64,000 nucleotides of DNA, taken from contig OX595991.1 in the NCBI GenBank assembly GCA_951394045.1, positions 2,418,001 through 2,482,000 on the forward strand, written 5' to 3'. The position numbers and the translations under genes are program-made. Positions 40,101 through 50,808 of the stretch are shown in pieces. The notes below the pieces were generated by a model. The model was not told the DNA's origin. It searched no databases and saw nothing but the letters and a program-made list of their open reading frames with translations. Position 1 is the first letter of the stretch. Each line of letters starts with the position of its first letter. Source of the stretch: Nitzschia sp. DOCU1. Taxonomy: Eukaryota > Bacillariophyta > Bacillariophyceae > Bacillariales > Bacillariaceae.

Positions 40101-40635
40101 AAACAAACCCTGAACGATCCTTTTCCACCCATGCATCCATGTGTGTCTGCAAAGAACCTCGCTTCAACTGGTTGAAGGGATCTTTAATCGGGATGTTCTT
40201 GGATCCATCCTGGATGGCCTTTGAGACCACATAGGCAATACCAGAGTGATCCGTCGCCTTTGTACGGAAACTAATACCAAACACCGCATCTTGACTGGCA
40301 TCTTCGGGAAGGACGGCCAGAATGTTCATGGCAGACTTTTTGTGTTTGTACACTGTCACCTTGGACTTAATCTCGGGAATGACCGATTGAGACTGTTGAA
40401 CATAAGATCCAGGCGGCGCTGCCGGTGCAGGCGCATTTACACCACTTTCTTTGCTCCCACCCTTGACGGCAAAAATGATACCGATAATCAAAATCACCGT
40501 CAAACAGAAGTAGACGCAATACCTCCTGCGGAGTCTGCGTCCATCGGCCTCCGCATAAGGGTTGGACAAGCTGGTAGCGCCCTCCGCATTTCCCTGGAAT
40601 CGCCCTCTGCTTCGTGGGGGTCGAAGCATCTTCAC
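37177..40635 (-). CDS. PreP-like M16C peptidase homologue lacking the zinc-binding motif (predicted pseudoenzyme)
   Basis: Three minus-strand exons, 40635-39938, 39865-38905 and 38817-37177, give 1099 residues. Residues 39-57 form a signal-anchor helix (VYFCLTVILIIGIIFAV) after an Arg-rich stretch, so the protein is membrane-bound, not a soluble mitochondrial or plastid stromal enzyme. From about 115 it follows presequence protease: FGISFRTKATDHSG, then PIKDPFNQLKRGSLQTHMDAW. Where PreP has the zinc motif H-x-x-E-H, this protein has Y135-V-V-S138-K139, so all three motif residues are replaced. The remaining M16 folds are kept to the C-terminus. A regulatory, binding or scaffolding role is inferred. 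The second intron is 87 bp with no in-frame stop, so its retention would add 29 residues. Confidence 0.85.
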
Positions 40636-41185
40636 TCTACTCTTTCAAAACTTTCCCAAGATAAAACCAACAACACGGAACAAAAGCTATCTTCCGAACG
40701 AGTTGAGTGCCTTTTGTGTACGTTCGATCACAACTACAAAATGCGAAACCCAAAGGATCCTTGCGTAGAAAGGTTCGTCGGGGGGAGCCCAAAAAGTGGT
40801 TTTGGAGGATCATTCGCAATCTTTCCTATTGGACAGGTCACAATGACCTTCACGTAGAGCTCCACGTGCGTATGTACCGACCCAAGCAACGTCACGACCC
40901 AACTAACTTGATCAACGCGCGTGATGCCGTGAGAAAGAGTTCCTCGTCTGACGTGAGATGCGGCAGCGAGAATTTCAGTCGCTTGAGTCATATTCCGAGA
41001 TTTTCTTTCAACGGCGCGATCGAAACGATGATGGTCGGTGGCTCTAGTAGTAGGACGATGGCGGTGCGTTGGGCGGCTGGATAGACTTTTCAGACAATTA
41101 TTAGTTGCTGGAAAGCTAACCGCCATTGCACCCATTATTCATTCGATAGATCGCCAGCCGTGGAAGTGGAAAGCACTGTGATACC
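40636..41185. promoter_or_regulatory. Divergent spacer, PreP-like / calycin-like
   Basis: 550 bp between start codons. Overlapping frames of up to 203 codons here extend from antisense of the PreP-like exon and lack features. No motif assigned. Confidence 0.3.
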
Positions 41186-41731
41186 ATGTCAGCGGCCACT
41201 GCAATGCCCGAACGAACGACCCTTGCTGGAACCTGGATCCTCGACAAGACTCGGGGCAACTGGAGCATGCGAGGCTATCTGGAGACACTGCATGTCAACG
41301 AACTAGCTATTGAAGCCCACGAAAAAGGAGAACAAGAGTATGATACCATCCATCACATTACGTTCCCCGACATGAATTTCGATAAGGTCCGCATCGTGAA
41401 ACGATCACGGGTCAACAACGACCTAGTGGTGGAACTCGTTCTAGGTGAAGAGGCGGTAACCTATCTACAGCCAGACAATCGCCCGAAAAAATCCATGGCC
41501 ACGTCGGATAATCCCGGTAAACATTTACAAATTCAGTCGTCGTTGCTCACTATGAATGGGATGGCGCATGTGACGGATATCAAGCGACTGGTCCAGGAGG
41601 GCAGCAAGTCGGTGCTTGTCCAAGAATTGACTATTGTCAATGATGAAACAAAAATTTCCAACACGACTACAAGATACTTCATTCCGTACGACGGAAAGTT
41701 TGAGGTGGAGGATGCTATGGACGAGTCATGA
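41186..41731 (+). CDS. Calycin/FABP-like small cytosolic protein (tentative)
   Basis: 181 residues, no intron or targeting signal. The N-terminal part, LAGTWILDKTRGNWSMRGYLETLHVNELAIEAHEKGE, resembles the start of fatty-acid-binding and lipocalin-like barrels: G-x-W on the first strand, then a helix-turn-helix. The rest is a regular alternation of about 10-residue hydrophobic strands with charged turns, as in a beta-barrel (DLVVELVLGEEAVTYL, SVLVQELTIVND). A small-ligand carrier is plausible. The ligand is unknown and the family call rests on pattern, not on a signature. Confidence 0.5.
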   Translation: MSAATAMPERTTLAGTWILDKTRGNWSMRGYLETLHVNELAIEAHEKGEQEYDTIHHITFPDMNFDKVRIVKRSRVNNDLVVELVLGEEAVTYLQPDNRPKKSMATSDNPGKHLQIQSSLLTMNGMAHVTDIKRLVQEGSKSVLVQELTIVNDETKISNTTTRYFIPYDGKFEVEDAMDES

Positions 41732-42427
41732 TGAAAGCGGGGTAATTTCGGTGGCAGACAGCGAGCAACTATTGCGACGCAGATTTCTGTTGGGGTGGCG
41801 AGCTTGTTTCCGTCGTCGAACATCGTACTGGCAACAGAAGCAACTGTTACTATATGTGTTATGTGGGTTGAGTTTTTGGGCCGGTACGGAAAGGCCTGTG
41901 GGGAATCCATCAAAGCCTTGATACGATGCATTTCGCCTCTCCGTCGAGCATCCAAGTAGAGCCGACTAACTCAAGCACGAGTTCGTCCGGGGTCAATGTC
42001 CGTCTGCCACCAGCGGTAATATTGAACGTCCATAAGTCTAGCTGTTTTAGCCGTCTTTTTGTTCTAATGTTTTATCCACATGCATATGGGCATGGCTCCA
42101 TTTCTGCTCTTTTGACAGTTCTAGCGCTGCAGCGAGATATCGTTACATTGAATGGAGCCGTGCCGCCCTCCTACTAAGGGAACACGCTACGTCGCGCCTG
42201 AGTGTTCAGCGAAGTAACTTCATCATCCCAGTCTACTTTCAACCGAAAGTAATAAGACAGAAACTACCTAGTCGACTCAGACGATTCCCAAAAGCAATTC
42301 TACTAGGACCCAAGTTCGACGAGGATGGGATATCCAAGTTGAACTAGTTCAAGAATCAAGACAAAGCATCAAACACAACTACCACAAAGAATTTGCACAG
42401 GACAATCACACCCTAGTATTCACAGGC
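41732..42427. other. Intergenic, calycin-like to uS14
   Basis: 696 bp between convergent stop codons. No frame longer than about 95 codons that does not overlap a gene; none shows family features. Confidence 0.3.
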
Positions 42428-42616
42428 TTAGTTGTACTTCATGAATCCCATATCAATGGCCCGTTCACGGAAAACTTGACGCTTCATGTTGATTCCGTAT
42501 TTTCGGATAAGTCCCATACCTCCTTGACGTCCAGTGACTCGGCAGGCACGAGATCCCTTTCCGTAGTTCTTGGGGTGGGTGGCGTATAGCTTATCGGGCT
42601 TTCGTGTTTCGGCCAT
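42428..42616 (-). CDS. RPS29: 40S ribosomal protein uS14 (RPS29), zinc-less form
   Basis: 62 residues, single exon. THPKNYGKGSRACRV, GLIRKYGINM and the GFMKYN end identify uS14 of the small subunit head. In animal and plant uS14 four cysteines (CxxC...CxxC) hold a zinc ion. Here only the first remains: CRVC is CRVT, and MCRQC is MKRQV. The protein also has a longer N-terminus (MAETRKPDK). It should therefore fold without zinc, as the C-minus paralogues of bacterial uS14 do. It is the only copy in this window; whether a zinc-binding paralogue exists elsewhere is unknown. Confidence 0.92.
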   Translation of the reverse strand: MAETRKPDKLYATHPKNYGKGSRACRVTGRQGGMGLIRKYGINMKRQVFRERAIDMGFMKYN

Positions 42617-43510
42617 TTTGAATTATATACTGGAGTACAAAAAGAGAGCAAAAAAGGGGGACAAACAAACGTGAGAAACCAAACGAAAACCCATTGGAAC
42701 GAATAAAATGCGTCACGAAATCTCGACCATCCAAATGATAGAAAAACGGGGTGGATTGATTCCAGGAGGACAGCTGTTTCCAACCATGGCAGCCGCCTTC
42801 ACGCATGGAACTGCCTCGCCTATCCATGGACTCATTCTACGTGGAACAACGCCCCCCCCAGCATCCCAACCCTCCCACCCAAGCAAAAACTCCATCATGT
42901 AATAGCACCATCAACAACGCCACAATATCCCGTACATGATCGAACACACACCTTTATCAAACGAAGTGAATGAAACTAACGAGACAACAGTGGTGCAACG
43001 CGTCGGTGCTGTTGCCATCGTCCTAACAACCGAGAGACGGCGACGCGCGCTTCGTGGTGGCAGTCCATAGCAATCTGGCCGCCCTTGCGTCTACAGAGGT
43101 ATCTACTGAAAATCACGTAGACTCAATTTTAGTGAGATCGGTAAGATCGGTAAAAGGCATTTCAAAGAAATCGAAGAGATCAAACTTTTCAAGTCGACTA
43201 AGTCGATTTTTCCGTGGGCCCGAACCGAGGAAGCACGGCGAAACAACGCGATGGCCGAGCTTTCCGATCATCGTTGTGATGAGGAGAGAGGCATTGATGG
43301 GAGTGTCATTGATAGTTGCAAGACTCAAGTCACTGTTGCTTTGAAGCTATACCGGTATAGCTGCAGCTGCAATTATTTTGGCTTTTCGGTTAGAGGAGAC
43401 TAGTATCGCGGCTTCTTCTTGCGTTTCGCGAGCGCCTTTTTAAAAAGACTGGATCACAGTTTTCGACTTTGGTCATCCGTTGAGGTCACTACACTTGGCA
43501 TTTTACCATT
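42617..43510. promoter_or_regulatory. Divergent spacer, uS14 / VPS45
   Basis: 894 bp upstream of both genes. It must hold a strong ribosomal-protein promoter near 42617. Frames of 60-100 codons are present on both strands but overlap each other and lack features. Confidence 0.3.
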
Positions 43511-45289
43511 TTGAAAATGGACGACGATGAATTGAATGGCGTCAAGGCGATTCGGGGATATATTGACCGAGTCGTCTGTGGAGATGGCAAATGCAACGGA
43601 ATGAAAGTGTTATTGCTGGATGCGGCCACCACCCAGATTGTTTCCTGTGTGTACTCGCAGACGGAAATTTTGGGCAACGAAGTTTACCTCGTCACCCGGC
43701 TGGACGATGCCAAACAACAACAGCAGCACGCGAAAAAGAAGTTCCCGTCGCATCTAAAAGCAGTCTGCTTTGTACGGCCGACTGAAAATATTATTCAGCT
43801 GCTTGGGAGAGAGCTGCAAAGTCCCCGCTTTACCGAATATCACATTTTCTTTACTGGAACATTAACGACGGGTTTGTTGCGTCTATTGGCCGAACAAGAT
43901 GTGAATGAGCGGGTTCAACAGGTCCAGGAATTTTATGGAGATTTCGTGCCGATCAATGACGACTTGTTGACAATGCAATGTAGGAATACCCTAGCGATGA
44001 CAGTAGCGGCAGGCACCTCCTGGGCTCCCCAGCATGCGCACTTGTATGAACGAAATTTGAAGGGTCTTCAAGGCATTCTGCTGGCTCTCAAGCGACAGCC
44101 ACTGGCTGGAATTCGGTATGCGGCACACTCGGCGTGTGCAGAGGAACTTGCCAAAGACCTGTACGATGCCATTACAACAGACGAGATCTTTGTCTTTCGA
44201 CGAAAGAGGCGCGGGACGGGTGGGACTTTGCTGTTGGTTTTGGATCGAAGAGATGATCCTGTCACGCCATTGCTTAGTCAATGGACTTATCAAGCGATGG
44301 TTCATGAGCTGTTGGGTCTTAACAATCATCGGGTCATCCTCAAAGGTGCACCCAACATCGCCAAAGACCTGGAAGAAGTCGTCCTCAGCGCGTCCCAAGA
44401 CGAATTCTTTCGGGCGAACCGTCACTCCAACTTTGGGCAACTGGGCGAGGAAATACAAAAACTATTGCGAGACTACCAGAAGCAGACGGCGCAGCACAAT
44501 ACCAGTAACCTGAATACCATTGAGGACATGCAAGCCTTCATGGACAAATTCCCAGAGCTCCGCTCTCGGTCTCACAATGTTTCAAAGCACGTCGCCATTA
44601 TGGGAGAACTCGCTCGGCTAGTTGAAGTCTGTAGTTTGATGGATGTTTCGCAGTTCGAGCAGGAGCTGGCGTGTGCAGACAACCATACGGAACATTGGAG
44701 GGAACTGATGGAAAAACTAGATTCTCCTAGCATTAAGGTACCTGACAAGCTCCGCCTGGGCTTGCTCTATGCCCTGCGCTACGAAACATCAGGAAATCTC
44801 CACATGGTTCAACAAGCAATGAAGAAGGGGGGAGTGCCTCCTGATATGGTGGACCTTGTCAAGGTGATGCTGCGATACGCCGGGACGAAGTCACGTGGTC
44901 CGGGCTTGTACGGTGAAAATCACGATATCATGACCAAAATGACGAAGTCCTTCATGACGAGCGTACAAGGTGTTCAGAACGTCTACTCTCAGCATGTGCC
45001 CTTGTTGATGGACACAGTGAATGCTATCCAGAAAGGAAAGCTTCGGACGGATACTCATCCCTTTGTTCCGGGCACGGCACCGACGTCCGTGAAGAGCGGC
45101 ATTCCACCCGAGACAATAATACCGAACGAAATCATCGTTTACATGGTTGGGGGTGTCACTTATGAAGAAGGAACCAAAGTCGCAGAGTTTAACCAAGCCA
45201 ACAAGGGGCGAATGCAAATAATACTGGGAGGAAGCACCGTTCACAACAGTACGAGCTTTCTGGAGGAACTCAAAATGACCACCCTATAA
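43511..45289 (+). CDS. VPS45: Sec1/Munc18 family protein VPS45
   Basis: 592 residues, intronless; Met3 (43517) is an equal candidate start. The N-terminal domain has MKVLLLDAATTQIVSCVYSQTEILGNEVYLV, which is specific to VPS45 among SM proteins. HLKAVCFVRPTENIIQLL, FTEYHIFFTG and VQEFYGDFVPIN follow the same pattern. The central domain has LLLVLDRRDDPVTPLLSQWTYQAMVHELLG. It ends in the domain 3a/3b region with IIVYMVGGVTYEEG. VPS45 binds syntaxin-16/Tlg2-type SNAREs and controls endosome-to-TGN and vacuolar traffic. Length fits the family (about 570 aa). Confidence 0.95.
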   Translation: MKMDDDELNGVKAIRGYIDRVVCGDGKCNGMKVLLLDAATTQIVSCVYSQTEILGNEVYLVTRLDDAKQQQQHAKKKFPSHLKAVCFVRPTENIIQLLGRELQSPRFTEYHIFFTGTLTTGLLRLLAEQDVNERVQQVQEFYGDFVPINDDLLTMQCRNTLAMTVAAGTSWAPQHAHLYERNLKGLQGILLALKRQPLAGIRYAAHSACAEELAKDLYDAITTDEIFVFRRKRRGTGGTLLLVLDRRDDPVTPLLSQWTYQAMVHELLGLNNHRVILKGAPNIAKDLEEVVLSASQDEFFRANRHSNFGQLGEEIQKLLRDYQKQTAQHNTSNLNTIEDMQAFMDKFPELRSRSHNVSKHVAIMGELARLVEVCSLMDVSQFEQELACADNHTEHWRELMEKLDSPSIKVPDKLRLGLLYALRYETSGNLHMVQQAMKKGGVPPDMVDLVKVMLRYAGTKSRGPGLYGENHDIMTKMTKSFMTSVQGVQNVYSQHVPLLMDTVNAIQKGKLRTDTHPFVPGTAPTSVKSGIPPETIIPNEIIVYMVGGVTYEEGTKVAEFNQANKGRMQIILGGSTVHNSTSFLEELKMTTL

Positions 45290-46384
45290 AACTAGACCAG
45301 TTTGCCTGTTGATTTTCCTTCGCGTCAAATACATGCTCTTCTCTTGTACACCGCTTCAAGAAGGCAATCGTTTCAATTACCAAAATTGAGAGCTGTCACT
45401 CTCCGGGCACGTAACCCGTAACCTACTACGATAGCAGTAGTTGCTACCAGAGATGGTGGTGATGTGGGGGCAAGAAAACCGCAAAGATTGATCATTTTCT
45501 ATCGAGAACTAGTTTTAGAACTAATATCTTTCTAACGCTGCCTAGCTAGTGGTCTCGGGATTGGCCAAGATACTTGGCGCAAACTCATCACTGTAAAACA
45601 TATGAGTGCCGATAACGTACAAGCCATAAATGTTAACGCGGTTCAGGGCCACTCCCGGATTTGCAGTCCTGAGAGTCACATTAGATTTGGGATTACTTAT
45701 GGAGCGCGTGACGTGGGAATAGCGTGGTAATATGCCATGGAGTTCTATGCAGACGTCGCCCGCCATCGATATGTTACGCCACGCGTGCACTCTGCTGGCA
45801 ACACGGCGTCGGCTAACGGCACAACGCGGTATTGCAGATGAGATGCCCACCAAATTTTGGGATTCTACCGATCTGGAACGACTGCTTGCAAGACCATCAT
45901 GCGTGCCCAAACTGCCCAACGCGCGAGGGTTTCGTCCCACGCCTGACCTCAAAAATTTCCTGTCAAGAGCCCAACCCTTGGTGTGATCATCGTCTCACAA
46001 AAGGCTCTTCGTCGCTTTTCTTTTGTGCAAAGGCGGTCGTTGCTTTTGAGGCTGGGAAACTTCCAGAAACTTTTGTCTCTGCACCAATTTTGAAAGGTAC
46101 GCTTGTTGACGGACTACCCAAATCGATCGGCCGTTCCGATCGAAGCTGCCGATCTCGGGTCATCTTGGTGACTTTATTTTTGTAGCCTAATCGGGAAATA
46201 TCGTGCATGCGCGGATCATTTAGGATTATACAGAGCCCAAATTATATACGAGTGTCCGACTCTTAAGTAATTTTGTCTGACGACCATTCGATCTCTTCCA
46301 GACTCGTGTGGAGCCGGCCGCTTGGAGGTTGCAGCAGCAGTAACGGGGCGGATCTGGAGCACGTAGTTATTGGACAGTTTCACC
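45290..46384. other. Long intergenic region, VPS45 to G-alpha
   Basis: 1,095 bp. A 136-codon minus-strand frame (45542-45952) and overlapping plus-strand frames (45732-45986, 45832-46185) have no recognisable domain and lack good splice extensions, so I do not call a gene. The G-alpha promoter and 5' UTR should lie at the right end. Confidence 0.3.
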
Positions 46385-47798
46385 ATGGGATGCGGAGCCT
46401 CCACCGAGCAGCCCTCCCCGAATGGAGGAGGCAATGAAATGCCTCTACAGCAGGCTCGACCGCGGGGTGATGATCCCGCGGAGCTGGGAAACTCAAATGC
46501 AATTGACAGGGAATTAGATAGAGCAAGGCAACAGGAGGAGCTGAAGGTTAAGCTGCTGCTGTTAGGCGCGGGAGAGTCTGGGAAGTCTACCATCTTCAAA
46601 CAAATGAGAATTCTGCATGGTTCTCCGAGGACGGAGGATGATCTTCGAATGTACGGGGTGGTGGTTCGATCGAATGTAATAACGGCGGTCCGGAAGCTGT
46701 GCCAACTGTTACGGAATCTTGAATTAGTGGATCAGCTAGCGGAGGAGCCTGCATCGGATGCCGATGACGGGATGACGCCGAAACAAGCTTTTGATCATTT
46801 ATGTGCTCATCTCGTCGACGGTACTGCGCCGCCGCTCGAAGAGAAGGTGCCGAATGGGGGTGCGGATGACTGGGTCGGTCACAGTGCTAGAGCAGGCCTA
46901 GGGCCTAACAACGACGCCCAGCAGTTCTTGCAGCTCTGGAAGCCAATGAAGGTGCTTTGGGAGGTGAGTCTTTCGTGGATGGATGTTATTATGGGTTTGA
47001 CGATTGTGTTGTGTTTGGATCTCACTTGAATCCTCTTCTAGTCGAAAACAATGAAAGAAGTGTGGCAAAAGCGAGCAGCGGTGAATATCATCGATGGACA
47101 CAAAGACTATTTACAAGATCTAGCCAGGATTGCATCGCCAACATTTCGCCCAACAACACAAGATATTCTGCTCGCTCGTGTAAAAACAACACAAGTAGTT
47201 ATGGAGCGGTATCGAATCGATGGGATCGATTTTGAAATGTACGATGTCGGAGGCCAACGGTCAGAGAGACGTAAATGGATCGATTGTTTTGATAATGTGG
47301 ATGCTGTGATTTTCGTCGCAGCTCTATCAGAATACGATCAAACACTTGCAGAAGCAAAGCGAACGAATCGAATGGTGGAAGCGCTAGAGTTGTTTCGCTC
47401 GGTTTGCAACAACCGGGCGTTTGCAAATACTTCTATCATGCTTTTCCTTAACAAGAAAGATGTTTTCGCAGAGAAGATCCTCTACAGTGACATCCAAGCG
47501 CAGAAACCCTTTCAAGACTACGCCGGTCCACCACGAGAATTCAACAGCGGGGTCCTGTACTTTATCCAAAAGTTCAAGGAATGCCTGATCAACGATGACT
47601 TCAATGACTCATTTATCCATGTAACATGTGCAACTGATACGAACAACAGTAAGTTGACTGGCTTTCTCCATATTTCTTTAAGTCTTTCCGGTAACTAACT
47701 TCTTGCTCCTCTCAACAGTGGAATTCGTATTGGACTCAACGAGAACTATCATTATGACAGATAACCTTCGAAGATCAGGGTTTCTTGGGTCGGGCTAA
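46385..47798 (+). CDS. Heterotrimeric G-protein alpha subunit
   Basis: Three exons, 46385-46963, 47042-47648 and 47719-47798, give 421 residues. The start in CACCATGG yields MGCGAS, with Gly2 for myristoylation and Cys3 for palmitoylation. G-boxes are complete: GAGESGKST (61-69), switch I LLARVKTT with catalytic R239, switch II DVGGQRSERRKW with Q265, NKKD (330-333) and TCAT. The helical domain (about 95-190) is longer than usual, with an acidic, Gly-rich insertion. The C-terminus ends GFLGSG, with no cysteine at the fourth-last position, so it is not a pertussis toxin substrate type. It acts at the plasma membrane downstream of 7-TM receptors; partners are not in this window. Confidence 0.95.
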
Positions 47799-48732
47799 TT
47801 TCTGAATTTTTACTGTAGTTGACCTTCGTCGCATGGTCAATGCCCCCAACATCATGGAATTTGTGTGGTGGAGTGCATTCTCTTTTTAAGTTTGACGATA
47901 GTGCATAACATGCAAGTAGCCGTAACAAGAATTTCAACGTCAGCAAGTGTTCACCCAAACCGACATCCTGGAAAAGGACTATAGAGGTTATACGACTACC
48001 CCGTGAAGGAAGTAGTATTCGTCGTATAACACTCACTAACATAAGAATGAGGATGCCCTCCCTTCTGCTGCCGCTACACATTAATAGTTGCACTAAGCGG
48101 CGGCTACTACTAGTACCAGCAGTGTCTATTTCTTGCCGCCCAAACGCCGGAAACTCGCAAAAGCTCTTGCTTCTTATCGCGACAATAAGCGGTACCACTA
48201 TCACTTTGCCGAGGTACGTGCGAGCTGACTTCTACCGATAGATACCCGCGACTTCTATTCTTCTCTAGCACTATGAGAGAGGTTACTCCCCGGCAACAGG
48301 AAGTGAAGGCATACGGAAAGGACAGTATCATAGGTCTATGATTTGATGAGCAATCGGAATAAAGGTTCCGCGCCGGCCCATCTGATCGCCCCGGCGGACG
48401 GCAACCACGCCTGCACGGCCGCATGCCCCCACTGAAAAAAGAGATGAAGTACGACTCGAACGACCACTTTTCGTCTTCGCCGGAAATGGAAGAAGCGGTA
48501 AAAGACGGGTACGCATGAGCCAGCTCTGCGCGAAAAACCAGAGAAAATATAAATGACTGCGATTAAATGTTCATCTTCATGGATGATGAAATCATTGGGA
48601 GGGAGACACGGGCTTGCCGTTGGGTGGGCCTCGCTACCAGCAACGCCAAAAGCAGCAAGCACGAACAACCGCAACAACGTTGTTGATGATACAACAACTC
48701 GTGTGGGACCTGCACTGTCACTTTGTTTCACC
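47799..48732. other. Intergenic, G-alpha to V-ATPase d
   Basis: 934 bp. Minus-strand frames of 150 and 148 codons are overlapping and featureless. The V-ATPase d frame is open upstream to 48553, but the added 60 residues are low-complexity and not part of the family. Confidence 0.3.
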
Positions 48733-50069
48733 ATGACGACCCCCAAGCCCACTTCCGGAACCGGCGATCTATGCACCTTCAATGTCAGGCATGGATTTGC
48801 TGAGGCGTTGCTGCGTGGAATGAGATCGTCCTTTTTGTCGGACCCCGATTATCACCATCTTACGCAGTGCGAAACTTTGGATGATGTTCGCCTTAACTTG
48901 ACTGAGACTGACTACGCGGATGCGCTAGCGGATACAAATTCCTTGACCCCCAATACTCTGCAAAAGAAGGCTGTTGAAAAGGTGTGTTTATCTTTAGCGA
49001 TGATTGGATCTTCACCATGGTGCTCGGCATGTTTGGGCAGAAGATTTCTACGCGATGTTGCTACGAGGGCTACGAGCGCCGTCGTGAGCTGCGCCCTTCG
49101 CCTTTTTCTTTCCCGTTATGTTTGCTAACCATCTTTGTTTTTTTCATCTCTGTTTAGCTTGTCATTGAATTCAAGTACCTGCGCACCCAAACTGTGGAAC
49201 CGTTGTCCACTTTCCTTGACTTCATTACATACGAATACATGATCGAGAATGTTATGCTGTTGCTCAAGGGTGCATTGAGTGGCCGTGACATCAATGAACT
49301 TCTTGAGCAATGCCACCCTCTCGGCATGTTCAAGGAAAGTACGATGCGAAGTATCCCTACTTTTGAAAACTCCTCCAAGGGTTACTCTGATCTCTACCAA
49401 ACTGTCCTTGTGGACACCCCTGTGGGGCCTTACTTTGCCAAGTTTTTGCAAGAAAGTGCTCAACACCGAGGCGCCAACGCTCGCCACGTCCTAGAGGAAG
49501 TGGAGATTGAAATCATCAAATCTTCGCTGATCAAGTACTGGATCGAAGACTTTTACATGTTCGTCATGTCCTTGGGTGGTGATACTGCTGATATTATGGG
49601 AGAGCTGTTGCGAGTGCGTGCTGATACTAACGCTATCAACATCACACTCAACTCTTTCGGAACTCCTTTGAATGAGCCGGCGATGCGAACGTCCGACCGA
49701 AAGAGACTGTATCCGGCGGTTGGCAACTTGTACCCTGCTGGAACTGCTATGCTCGCTGACGTTTCGGACGAAGATGAGCTTGGGCGAGTTTTGGAACTCT
49801 TCCCCACTTATTCTGCTATCTGGAATATCCACGCATCTGGCGTGGGCGACAAAAGCATTGACGACGCATTCTACGAGCGTGATGTCCAGGCTTTGGAGCT
49901 TGCCTTTGAAAGTCAGTTCCACTTTGGCTGCTTCTATGCCTACGTGAAGCTGAAGGAACAGGAGATTCGAAACTTGGTGTGGATCACTGAGTGCATTCTT
50001 CAGCAACAAAAGGATGAGATTGGCAAGTTTGTCCAAGTCTTCAGTCGATCGGCGCCATGGCGGCGATAA
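48733..50069 (+). CDS. ATP6V0D: V-type H+-ATPase subunit d (V0 sector)
   Basis: Two exons, 48733-48981 and 49158-50069, phase 0, give 386 residues. The ATG in TTTCACCATGA is chosen because the protein then begins, like the family, just before [62 protein letters not shown] and FEHQFHFG-like [23 protein letters not shown] are diagnostic. Subunit d caps the c-ring on the cytosolic face and couples the central stalk to rotation. The C-terminal [17 protein letters not shown] is also conserved. Somewhat longer than the animal protein (351 aa), mainly because of small loop insertions. Confidence 0.95.
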
Positions 50070-50808
50070 GCGATAGATGAGAAAAGGCTCTGGTTAGGCT
50101 TCCGATGAAGTGAGTCTTATAAGTTGTAATTACTGTGTTTCGACCTTCCGAATCACCTCCTATTGATTATAGCACAAGTTACTTGAAGTATTAGTTGAAT
50201 ACCGTTGGCGGGTAGAGGAACTGAAGATGTACAGTATTGTGCAGCAACCAAATTGCTGATAATGATAGAGACAAGATCAAAATGCTGTGACAGCAACTGT
50301 GGTAATGTTACCTGGCGCTACACAATACTCTCGAGCTTAGACGGTATCGTAGCTCTCTAATGTAGCCTGCCACAACTGGATGGGGTATAGTTAAAGCAGC
50401 TTATTAAGTTGCGGAGTAGTAAAGAGATTCTGCATCCATCATAATCCCTGCCGAAACAAAGATACTACTCTCTACCTTGTATGATAGAGGCCGGAGTATT
50501 TCGAATAGTCTAATCGAAGGAGTCCTAAAGGTCATTGCTTGGTCATTGGATCGACCTTGTCGGCTTGCTCAGTAGAGTTTACGTGAACCTCGTACGATGC
50601 TCGAACGCCCTCCTCGACACTCGGCGCACTTCCTCCATCATCACGGGGAGGGGATGTGGCTCGGGTAGCTTGTCACCACCCCACGAGTAATAAAGGATCA
50701 TTGTGAGCCTCTCTGGTGGCTGGGGATTGCATTGTTGAATAAACCCCCTTCCTTGCGGCGTAACTGTCTTTTGAATTTGTCCCATAAAGAAATCGAGAGA
50801 CCGCAATC
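50070..50808. other. Intergenic, V-ATPase d to AP-1 gamma
   Basis: 739 bp between two plus-strand genes. No frame of note; minus-strand frames at 50579-50973 overlap the AP-1 start. No RNA gene or repeat recognised. Confidence 0.3.

Noticed and set aside
45542..46185. 136-codon minus-strand and overlapping plus-strand frames
   Set aside because: No recognisable domain, no convincing splice sites, all three overlap each other.
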